This document shows, one piece after another, positions 1 through 5,582 of a DNA stretch of 10,562 nucleotides; position 1 is the first letter of the stretch; each line of letters opens with the position of its first letter. The translations under genes and the position numbers were made by a program. The stretch comes from Ochromonadaceae sp. CCMP2298. Taxonomy: Eukaryota > Sar > Synurophyceae > Ochromonadales > Ochromonadaceae. The notes under the pieces were generated by a model. The model worked only from the letters and a program-made list of their open reading frames with translations, ran no database searches and had not been told where the DNA came from. The DNA lies in assembly GCA_026770595.1 (NCBI GenBank), contig MU634731.1:1-10562 (forward strand). Reading direction: 5' to 3'.

Positions 1-2
1 TG

Positions 3-71
3 CCTGAAGAGCGACCGTGGTACCTGTCCTACGACACCAAGAAAGGTTTAAAGAGGAAATCCTTACTTTGA
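3..71 (+). CDS. Possible C-terminal end of a gene entering from the left edge
   Basis: From base 3 a frame reads 22 codons to a TGA at 69-71. The peptide (PEERPWYLSYDTKKGLKRKS and two leucines) has a balanced protein-like composition and ends in a basic tail. An AATAAA at 195-200, 124 nt past the stop, could be its poly(A) signal. The alternative is that coding ends at a donor-like AAG|GTTTAA at 45/46. The open stretch is too short to prove coding, and I do not recognise a family. Confidence 0.22.
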   Translation, partial: PEERPWYLSYDTKKGLKRKSLL

Positions 72-78
72 TTTCCTC
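53..78. repeat. Perfect 9-bp inverted repeat (hairpin)
   Basis: GAGGAAATC (53-61) pairs perfectly with GATTTCCTC (70-78) across an 8-nt loop. It overlaps the stop codon of the possible gene tail at 3-71, so it could be a 3'-end or transcript-processing structure. That role is inference. Confidence 0.6.
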
Positions 79-106
79 ATTTAGAAACTCAAAAAAAGAG
101 TTCTTT

Positions 107-134
107 ACAGCATACAGCACACAGCATACAGCAC
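107..134. repeat. 14-bp tandem repeat, two perfect copies
   Basis: ACAGCATACAGCAC occurs at 107-120 and again at 121-134. Degenerate CAGCAYA/CATACTGC fragments follow to about 212 (for example tacagcacatagcatacggc), so the array was probably longer and has decayed. It lies in AT-rich non-coding DNA. Confidence 0.7.
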
Positions 135-260
135 GTATTGTACAGCACATAGCATACGGCTTTTAACATACTGCACATAAAAAACGGCACCTAGAATAAA
201 GCATACTGCTAGCCGACCAGTCAGGAAGGGATCTATGCATTCACTTAGAACAGCTTAACC

Positions 261-420
261 TGTACTCCTACACCGAGACAGGGTTATTCATGAAATCCCA
301 AAAAGGGATTTCATGAATCGCGTTCAAAACCCTTTTTAAACATGTACTAAGTACAGGTTTAACTGTACTTTTCTTATAAAATTTTTCTGCACCTGTACTA
401 AGTACAGGTGCATCTGTACT
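261..420. promoter_or_regulatory. Cluster of TGTACT/AGTACA motifs including a 25-nt palindrome
   Basis: TGTACT occurs at 261-266, 343-348, 364-369, 394-399 and 415-420; the reverse complement AGTACA occurs at 350-355 and 401-406. Two pairs form palindromes: TGTACT-A-AGTACA at 343-355, and TGCACCTGTACT-A-AGTACAGGTGCA at 388-412 with 12-bp arms. Repeated spaced copies of one short motif are typical of binding sites for a dimeric protein, such as a transcription factor or a transposase at subterminal repeats. The binding role is inference. Confidence 0.45.
286..318. repeat. Perfect 14-bp inverted repeat with AAAAA loop
   Basis: ATTCATGAAATCCC (286-299) and GGGATTTCATGAAT (305-318) are exact reverse complements separated by AAAAA. 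The stem is long and perfect, which suggests a recent or maintained structure. There is no U-tract directly after it, so a bacterial-type terminator is unlikely. Confidence 0.8.
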
Positions 421-580
421 TTAAGTGTAATCCTGTAATTTTTAGTACGTTTACTTTGCCGGTGATATCTTGTTCTTATTCTTACGTTAACAACCTTCCA
501 CCTTCTCTTCATACCAGAGAGCTAAGAGGCCGCGTAAATCCTCCGATCAGGAGGCTTTTCGGCGCGTGGTCCTGAGTTAG

Positions 581-1213
581 GTGCGCCGTGCGGTGGTGAA
601 CACCGCCTCCTTCTACTCCGCCAGCAACCAGCTCGCCGAGGTACTGCTGGAAAGTGCCGTGGCAAAGTTCAATCCAGAAGCTCGAGTGCGCCTGAAGAGC
701 AGCTCGATGCCCTTCGTGAAGATACCTGGCTCTGCGCAAGACATAGCCGCGGCCTCAGATCTTCTACCTGGGCTACAAGCCGAGATCCAGCGTAAGACCG
801 ACGAACTGGCGAAGGACCTGCGGCGATACCAGGAGCTGAGCAGACTAACTGTGGATCCCCTGTACGCGGGTGCTGCGGTCATTGCGACCCTCTGTGACAC
901 TGCAAAAGGCAAGGCCCACCACATAGTTCACCCAGCTGCTGAGGCTCTATCTTTCATCTCGCAACAGCTGCTCAGGCTCAACGAGGCCGCCCTCTGTGAG
1001 TATCCTGACACCCATGCGCAAATCAAGACCACGAAGGGCTATCGTTCAGTAGGTAGAGTCCGAGAGCAGAGCAGCGGAGCGGTCAGCGACAATGAGGGCG
1101 AGAGGGAGGACGTAGACGACGAGGACGATAGAGTGGTAGAGGATAGTGTGGTGCACACTCGTAATGAGTACGATAGCGATTCGGAGGGCAGCGATGTAGA
1201 AGATGTAGAGTAG
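581..1213 (+). CDS. 3' exon or C-terminal part of an unrecognised acidic-tailed protein
   Basis: An open frame of 210 codons ends in TAG at 1211-1213. It opens right after an in-frame TAG (578-580) that reads as a TTAG splice acceptor, and its first residues look coding, yet the first ATG is only at 707. I therefore think 581 is an exon start rather than a translation start; if translation began at 707 the product would be 168 aa. The middle (about residues 60-90) is charged and helical (LQAEIQRKTDELAKDLRRYQ), followed by a more hydrophobic helical part. The last 45 residues are strongly acidic (DNEGEREDVDDEDD..., DSDSEGSDVEDVE), as in nuclear or chromatin-associated proteins. A donor-like GTGAGT near 993-998 need not be used, since the frame stays open. 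It converges on the gene at 1818-1391. I do not recognise the family. Confidence 0.5.
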   Translation: MRRAVVNTASFYSASNQLAEVLLESAVAKFNPEARVRLKSSSMPFVKIPGSAQDIAAASDLLPGLQAEIQRKTDELAKDLRRYQELSRLTVDPLYAGAAVIATLCDTAKGKAHHIVHPAAEALSFISQQLLRLNEAALCEYPDTHAQIKTTKGYRSVGRVREQSSGAVSDNEGEREDVDDEDDRVVEDSVVHTRNEYDSDSEGSDVEDVE

Positions 1214-1390
1214 ATGTAGCGACATATATATAAATTTGATTATTTGTGACCACAATATATACATTTAACCAACCCAGTACCACAATCAAATGCATGCACC
1301 ACAACCTTCTGTTAAATATTACATCTGCACAAGCCTCTGCTGAGTAACACAGTAGTCGAGTGCATGCAGCTCCCCCCTACCCCCCTTAAT

Positions 1391-1818
1391 TTACTCGTAA
1401 ATGGTGCGCCCCTGAGCCTCGAGAGTCTCCCGCACGACCGTGGCATCCGCGGTAGGGCAGCTGATGCGTAGGCGGATGGGGTATCCTTTGGCGGACCTGC
1501 TCGCACGAGTCACCAACACACCCTCCACCTGATGAACCCCTAGGTAATCCTCGAGCTCGGTCAGCATCAGTGCCTCCTCCTGCCGTACGCGCCCGTAGCA
1601 GTTACCGTCATACACGATGTCGTAGGAACCGGAACCTGTGGGACGACAAAAAGATGGCTGAAGGTTAGTACAGCAAGGGCCGGCGTGTCGAAAGTGGGGC
1701 GAGACTCACTGGCTCCGTGCACGATCTGCACCTCCGCTCCTGCTTCCAACGGGCCTGGGTACGGCACCACGGCGAAGAATCCTTTACCCATTGAGTCGAT
1801 GGTGAAGGTGGTGGTCAT
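1391..1818 (-). CDS. Two-exon small protein, HIRAN-like
   Basis: Exon 1 is 1818-1710, a 74-nt intron lies at 1709-1636 and exon 2 is 1635-1391, ending in TAA. Splicing joins A|GT into a serine codon and gives 117 aa. The ATG at 1818 has A at -3; the frame is open further upstream, but over repeat-like sequence. The order of elements fits a HIRAN domain, a compact DNA-binding fold found in HLTF/Rad5-type proteins and as small stand-alone proteins: an early strand (GKGFFAVV), LEAGAEVQIVHG, then YDIVYDGNCYGRV, a helix (ALMLTELEDYL) and a final VEGVLVTRAS strand pair. The splicing is seen in the sequence; the HIRAN assignment is from pattern only. The gene converges on the plus-strand gene at 581-1213. 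A TATATA at 1996-2001 could be its promoter. Confidence 0.62.
1636..1709 (-). other. Spliceosomal intron, 74 nt, with TACTAAC branch point
   Basis: On the minus strand the donor is A|GTGAGT (1709-1704) and the acceptor CCCACAG ends at 1636. TACTAAC (complement of 1664-1670) sits about 30 nt upstream of the acceptor and is followed by a T-rich tract. Removal restores one frame across two exons that are otherwise in different frames. Confidence 0.85.
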
Positions 1819-1863
1819 GATTATGAGTCGATGGTTATCGGATGATTGGTGGATGATTATGAG
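1792..1863. repeat. Short imperfect tandem duplication at the 5' end of the HIRAN-like gene
   Basis: TGAGTCGATGGT occurs at 1792-1803 and 1824-1835, a 32-bp period, and TGATTATGAG at 1818-1827 and 1854-1863. The duplication straddles the start codon at 1818-1816, so codons near the N terminus and the leader share a sequence origin. Confidence 0.5.
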
Positions 1864-2243
1864 GAGTCCCTCGGAGAAGCTAGTGCAAATCGGAAAAGCT
1901 CTCGCAGTGGCGAATCTTCGTGCTCGTTTGGAAAAAAGACACACTCACAAACAAGGGTTTTGATCAAACTTTACAGGGCCCGAAAAAGGGATTTGTATAT
2001 AGGTATCCTGAGTCCCGGTTCTGGCAAAAAGCCAGGATAGTGTAACACTCTATATTTGCGCCTTATTCCATGATATAATATTATCTCGGCGCCAATCTGA
2101 AAAAACTAAAGTCTGGGGTTTTTCTTGTTGGCCGTTTTTTGTACCAACTTCAGATCGAGTTGGCAGAGTCAGCCGCACGGTTGAGGCCCAGATCCTCGCG
2201 CAAGTTCTGCATGCTACTCATTATATGAGATTACAGGGCAAAA
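1819..2243. other. Leader and intergenic region between HIRAN-like gene and a plus-strand fragment
   Basis: This holds the probable 5' leader and promoter of the minus-strand gene, then AT-rich sequence. A tiny minus-strand frame at about 2228-2157 (ATG AGT AGC ATG..., 23 codons, TGA) has coding-like composition and could be a first exon, but nothing confirms it. Confidence 0.35.
1996..2001 (-). promoter_or_regulatory. Possible TATA box for the HIRAN-like gene
   Basis: CCTATATACAAAT reads on the minus strand about 178 nt upstream of the ATG at 1818. There is no other support; AT-rich hexamers are common in this stretch. Confidence 0.2.
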
Positions 2244-2610
2244 ATGGGTCGCACTAGAAGACACCAATGCAACATGATGAGCACCATCAGCCGAAATCGA
2301 CCCAAGACGCAGAGGCAGAAGGCGCGTTTGTCTGCCGGGCAGGAGGGTCGCTCGCTGAACTACCCGACCCCGCCTGTTTCCCCCATTCGTGAGGCTGACC
2401 GCGCAGCTTGCGCAGCTCGCCGCCTGGACAGACAGGTACTATCGACACTCTTTCGCGCATCGACACTCTATCTTTGTTCTAACTAGTACCCTCGCGACGT
2501 TGGGTCCCGCCGCTTCCCCGAGCCCCGAGGGGGGGAGCAGCTCTGGCTCAGGTGCTGCTGGGCAGGCTGGAATTCTCATCGGCTCCAGCCAGGGGTCTAG
2601 CCAGGGATAG
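2244..2610 (+). pseudogene. Weak gene fragment with possible 51-nt intron
   Basis: From ATG 2244 a basic peptide is read (MGRTRRHQCNMM..., PKTQRQKAR...) followed by a proline and alanine/arginine-rich part to about 2435. There GACAG|GTACT resembles a donor, and TTCTAACTAG ending at 2486 resembles a branch point and acceptor, giving a 51-nt intron. Joining there continues in a frame that stops soon after. A different downstream frame (2488-2610) gives a more protein-like Ser/Gly-rich stretch (SPSPEGGSSSGSGAAGQAG) ending in repeats of SSQG. Either the structure is more complex or this is a decayed N-terminal remnant of an element ORF. I do not recognise it. Confidence 0.25.
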
Positions 2611-2671
2611 GGCCAGGGTCATAGGCAGAGGTAGAGCCAGGGTCAGAGGCATGCCTAGAGCCAGGAGTAGA
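2588..2671. repeat. 12-bp minisatellite, seven units
   Basis: Seven consecutive 12-bp units of the form GCCAGGGTCAGA (variants GCCAGGGGTCTA, GCCAGGGATAGG, GGCAGAGGTAGA, GGCATGCCTAGA and so on) run from 2588 to 2671. The first two encode the SSQG repeats at the end of the plus-strand frame, but the array continues past the TAG at 2608-2610, so it is not maintained as coding sequence in its present state. Confidence 0.75.
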
Positions 2672-2767
2672 GCCATACTATTTATTAAGTCCTCTTAAGC
2701 AACCCGATTTGCTAAAACGCTTATTAGATTCACAGTTCAAATCCGTTCCTAAACATATACAGTTCCT

Positions 2768-3045
2768 ACATGTAGCAGCAGTAAGTGCTGCGACTGCAGT
2801 AGCAGTACGTAGACAGTGGTACGTGAAACGATACGTGAAACGGTGGAGCCCCTGCCCCGGCCCCGCCCCGGCCCCCCTAAACCGCACCTCGCCCAAACCC
2901 CCTCACGCGAGCGATGGAGAGCTGCAGGTTGGTGATGACATGTAGCAGCAGTAAGTGCTGTGACTGCAGTAGCAGTACGTAAACATTGGTACGTGAAACG
3001 ATACGTGAAACGGTGGAGCCCCTGCCCCGGCCCTGCCCCGACCCT
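2768..3045. repeat. Tandem duplication, 170-bp period, about 100 bp highly conserved
   Basis: The block starting ACATGTAGCAGCAGTAAGTG at 2768 recurs at 2938, exactly 170 bp later, and stays nearly identical for about 100 bp before drifting in the C-rich tail. Each copy has three parts: a small hairpin (GCAGCA-GTAAG-TGCTGC at 2775-2791, one arm base changed in copy 2); a 12-bp direct doublet (TACGTGAAACGA/TACGTGAAACGG at 2820-2843 and 2990-3013); and a CCCCGG-rich tail. Plus-strand frames through both copies read YVKRYVKRW, but 170 is not a multiple of three, so the duplication is not a protein repeat. Confidence 0.8.
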
Positions 3046-3079
3046 GCCCCGGCCCCACCGCGGCCCCACCCCGGCCCTA
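2849..3079 (-). other. G-rich (minus strand) tracts with G-quadruplex potential
   Basis: At 2849-2877 and 3019-3079 the plus strand is CCCCGGCCCCGCCCC-like, so the minus strand has many runs of three to six G at short spacing. The second tract is a roughly 9-bp drifting repeat. Both are the tails of the 170-bp repeat units and lie just downstream of the 3' end of the gene at 4349-3093. Confidence 0.6.
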
Positions 3080-3092
3080 CTCCACTACTCAC

Positions 3093-4349
3093 TTACAGGC
3101 GGGGTAGTTTCTCCTCGTCCTTGCAGATCCAGAAACCCCTGTGTTTGGCAGCGTACAGGATGGCCTTCTCCATATCATGCTCGCCCACGCACTTGCCCTC
3201 GTTGTTCTTCGTCTGCACAGTGGGCCAGAAGTTCATGTTCGCGACCCTCTCAGACTTCAGCAGGACTTTCTTGGCGATGTGTTCCTTGAGTGGCTGTAGT
3301 CTGTCCTTGGAGATCCCTCCAAGGAGGGAGGGGTGGGTGGGGCACTTGTCGCTTTTCTTGACCAACAATCTGAGGACCTCGACCACCTTCTGGGTGTAGG
3401 CGCCCGTGATGGTTTCGGAGAGGCGGGGTTTTCGGTTATAATTGACCTTGGCGCGCACCCGAGGCTTGGTTCCCTTGAAGATCCCAGTGCCGGCCTCGAT
3501 GGTGGCAGCGTCAGCCTCGATGGTCGCACCGTCAGCCTCGATGGTCGCAGCGTCAGCCTCGATTGTCCCAGCGCCGGCCTCGATGGTCCCAGCGCCGGCC
3601 TGGATAGTGGCAGCGTCAGCCTGGATGGTCGCACCGTCAGCCTCGATGGTCGCACCGTCAGCCACGATGGTCCCAGCGCCGGCCTGGAAGGTCACAGCGC
3701 TGGCCTCGATGGTCGCAGCGCCGGCCTGGATGGTCGCAGAGGCATCGCCCATGCTTGAGTATGTGGGGGTCGGGGAGGAGTGGCTAGGGTGCTCGCTCTC
3801 GCTGTTGTCCGTGGTAGTAGTCTCATAAGCATCGTCAAGCTCCTCGTCGGAGTTGGAATGCAGACTTGGAGAGTAGGCAGAGGTTGGGGCGGCCAGGCCG
3901 TCGTCCACGTCGTCCAGCGCCCTCTCGCGGATGTCGTCGTCGTAGAGGGCCTGCAGGTCCACTCCCGGGAGGGCCTTCGGTGCACAGAAGATGATGCCTT
4001 GGGCGCGTGCCTTGGCGTTGTTCGCCCTCACGTCGTCCGGGGACACGATGGCTCTGTCACCGTCTCCGAACTGGACGTAGACCAGCCCGTTGATCGAGTT
4101 CTGCGCACGGCATCTTCCTACCCAGTTGACGGCCTCGTCGGTCGTGGAGTCCGCGAACAGCTGGCCGAAGTAGTTCGGGTACGCACTCCCGTCGCGGTCG
4201 ATAAGCACCTCCCCCTCCTCCTTGACTTCCCACACCGCAGGGTCTGTGCACATCGCGCTGTCGGTTCCCTTGCTAATCTTTGACGCTTGGGGGCTCGCTC
4301 TGCAATGATTGTGGCAAGCATGAGAAGCATACGCTTCAACGCGAGTCAT
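3093..4349 (-). CDS. Tudor/SH3-like N terminus plus heptad-repeat protein, 418 aa
   Basis: An uninterrupted frame from ATG 4349; an internal Met at 4253 is an alternative start. Residues about 76-108 (WVGRCRAQNSINGLVYVQFG, then DGDRAIVSPDDVR) have the strand-turn-strand layout of Tudor/PWWP-type SH3 barrels, which bind methylated histone tails or other proteins; this is pattern-based. Residues 132-200 are acidic and Ser/Thr-rich, probably disordered. Residues about 203-292 are heptads of the type ATIEADG/ATIEAGA. The C-terminal 120 residues are basic and helical, with scattered Cys and Trp (KCPTHPSLLGG, NMNFWPTV, GFWICKD); I do not recognise them. The gene is divergent from the SET frame at 4701. 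The TAA stop overlaps a consensus donor (T|GTAAGT at 3097/3096), so a further 3' exon is possible. Confidence 0.65.
   Translation of the reverse strand: MTRVEAYASHACHNHCRASPQASKISKGTDSAMCTDPAVWEVKEEGEVLIDRDGSAYPNYFGQLFADSTTDEAVNWVGRCRAQNSINGLVYVQFGDGDRAIVSPDDVRANNAKARAQGIIFCAPKALPGVDLQALYDDDIRERALDDVDDGLAAPTSAYSPSLHSNSDEELDDAYETTTTDNSESEHPSHSSPTPTYSSMGDASATIQAGAATIEASAVTFQAGAGTIVADGATIEADGATIQADAATIQAGAGTIEAGAGTIEADAATIEADGATIEADAATIEAGTGIFKGTKPRVRAKVNYNRKPRLSETITGAYTQKVVEVLRLLVKKSDKCPTHPSLLGGISKDRLQPLKEHIAKKVLLKSERVANMNFWPTVQTKNNEGKCVGEHDMEKAILYAAKHRGFWICKDEEKLPRL
3493..3744 (-). repeat. Coding tandem repeat, 12 units of 21 bp
   Basis: Units begin at 3493, 3514, 3535 and so on to 3724, with no indels. 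The plus-strand form is GCCTCGATGGTCGCACCGTC(A). A degenerate thirteenth unit (3472-3492) encodes GTGIFKG. On the minus strand each unit encodes seven residues with a near-invariant Ile or Val/Phe and Ala/Gly/Asp around it. Because 21 is a multiple of three and the unit lacks stops, frames on both strands stay open here and produce misleading ORFs. Confidence 0.95.
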
Positions 4350-4373
4350 CCAATGTCGAAGTCATTGGATGAC
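4345..4373. repeat. 11-bp perfect inverted repeat over the start codon
   Basis: GTCATCCAATG (4345-4355) and CATTGGATGAC (4363-4373) are exact reverse complements with a 7-nt loop. The ATG of the minus-strand gene (4349-4347) lies inside one arm, so the 5' end of that mRNA could fold over its own initiator, or the palindrome could be a protein-binding site in the divergent promoter. Confidence 0.7.
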
Positions 4374-4700
4374 CCGAGGGACGAAGGGCGGGAGGAGGGA
4401 GGAGAGTGGACGGAACGATGCTGGAAAGTGGCCCCCAAAAGGTGGCTGTCTCTGGGAGTGGGCGTCTTTTGCGGAAGACGAGGGGACGGTCACGACACCA
4501 ACTGACCAAGCAGGTGTAACGGCTGAGGGCCGGAAAAAAATAATGGTGTTTAAGCGCTATCCACAATAAAAAAATAGAGAAAGATGACAGTTTCATTGTT
4601 ACTCATCTTTCCTCAGTTTGGCCTCTGAGTTTCAAAAATATTGGTGCCAACCGCAACAGCACTCTGCAACCGTACACCGCACAAATTGCTGCAGGAAGAG
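4350..4700. promoter_or_regulatory. Divergent intergenic region between the Tudor-like gene and the SET frame
   Basis: About 350 bp separate the two divergent starts. It holds the 11-bp palindrome, purine-rich stretches, poly-A runs and an AATAAA at 4565-4570. A CTTTCCTCAG near 4605-4614 and a GCTGCAG at 4688-4694 resemble splice acceptors, so part of this could be the 5' leader of the SET frame. No clear TATA box is seen. Confidence 0.35.
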
Positions 4701-5348
4701 ATGAGTGGGTCACGAAAGTCGGCGCGAATACCTGTCCCAACCAACCGGTATGTGCCGCCGGAATTCCCTCAAGCGGAGTGGGATCGCGCGGAGGCGGGGG
4801 GGCGCTCTTTGAGGGGCGGGTCGTGGCACACGTTGGGGGGAAAGTGGCGCTTCGGGCGTCTGGACGATGACGGAAACAGAGTGCTGCGCCAGGCAAATAT
4901 CTAGAGGCGTGATGATGTTGTGCGTATGGAGATGTCACAGCATGTCACCGACGTTGGGGGCGCAGAGATCGGCAGGGGGCTGGGGATACAGAGCACGTGG
5001 GTATACCCCGGGGAGTACCTCGGAATGTTCTGCGGGGATGTAAACAGCCAGGCGGATTACGATCTAACCGACACGGGGTTTGGTATCGAGCTGCCGGGTG
5101 GATGAGTGCTGGACTGCGCCAGGGCCCAGTACTACTACTGCAAGGCGAGCTGGTGCAACAGCTACAAAGGCGTACACCACCGCAGCACCCTCGTGCCCGG
5201 GCAGCAGAACTGTATCCTGGTGAGGGGGGAGGGTACGGACATCTGGATCGTAGCCTGTCGGGTTATCAAACCTCTGCCCGGGCAGATTATCGAGCTGCTA
5301 TGCTGCTATGGGGACAAGTTTCCTCTAAAAGGGCTCGTGAGCCTGTAG
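4701..5348 (+). pseudogene. SET-domain methyltransferase-like frame with two in-frame stops
   Basis: One frame runs from ATG 4701 (G at -3) to TAG at 5346-5348, interrupted by TAG at 4902-4904 and TGA at 5103-5105. After the first stop the order of a SET lysine-methyltransferase domain is clear: IGRGLGI at 4968-4988 (the N-terminal GxG AdoMet segment), then YPGEYLGMFCGD, then GFGIEL; after the second stop VLDCARA, a SWCN at the usual RFxNHS position, the NC pair at 5208-5213, and GQIIELLCCYG at about 5280-5312 (the usual GEEL-x-x-xYG). The N-terminal part (MSGSRKSARIPVPTNRYVPP) is a basic segment of unknown role. The length from the first stop suits a compact stand-alone SET. Several catalytic-region residues differ from canonical (no intact NHS). 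Single substitutions would explain both stops, so I read it as a recent pseudogene; small introns or readthrough are less likely. Confidence 0.6.
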
Positions 5349-5504
5349 CTGTCTGCGGGGCTGGTAGCGAGCTACATCTTGCGGAGAATTATATTGAGTA
5401 CAAGTGTGGAAGAGGTTATAACGTAGGATCATATTATTCATCTGTTAATGAACATTGAGGAGTACTCAGGGTTGCGTGAAAGTGAACTCTCTTAGGGCCT
5501 ACAT

Positions 5505-5540
5505 TGATTAGGCAGCTGTAACTGATTAGGCAGCTAATAC
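5505..5540. repeat. 18-bp direct repeat between convergent genes
   Basis: TGATTAGGCAGCTGTAAC (5505-5522) is followed directly by TGATTAGGCAGCTAATAC (5523-5540). It lies in the 230-bp AT-rich gap where the SET frame (+) and the transposase-like gene (-) converge. Confidence 0.75.
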
Positions 5541-5582
5541 TGTAAATTGGTATCAACTATTAACTATTACGTGAAACAATGT

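Larger units (their letters stand above)
72..580. other. Gene-free AT-rich region with hairpins and TGTACT cluster
   Basis: About 500 bases without a convincing gene. It holds a 14-bp tandem repeat, a 14-bp-stem hairpin (286-318), two palindromes centred on TGTACT-A-AGTACA (343-355, 388-412) and poly-T and poly-A runs. A terminal or subterminal region of a mobile element, or an intergenic regulatory region, would fit; the sequence does not decide between them. Confidence 0.5.

Noticed and set aside
2709-2945. Plus-strand ORF reading YVKRYVKRW in both 170-bp copies
   Set aside because: The 170-bp period breaks the frame between copies, and the rest is Pro-rich low complexity; it is better explained as repeat DNA.
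3333-3828. Two long plus-strand ORFs of repeated SLDGRTV and ASASMVA peptides
   Set aside because: They are the antisense reading of the 21-bp coding repeat, open only because the unit has no stop in several frames.
3780-4283. 167-codon plus-strand ORF
   Set aside because: It is antisense to the Tudor-like gene, with Val/Arg-rich shadow composition and no motif.
4902-5105. Stop-codon reassignment as explanation for in-frame TAG and TGA
   Set aside because: Both TAG and TGA also appear as plausible true ends of other frames here, and decay of mobile-element genes explains the stops more simply.
4997-5458. 153-codon plus-strand ORF without stops
   Set aside because: It overlaps the SET signatures in another frame, and its product is Arg/Gly/Pro-rich without motifs. 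The broken frame at 4701-5348 carries the recognisable domain.
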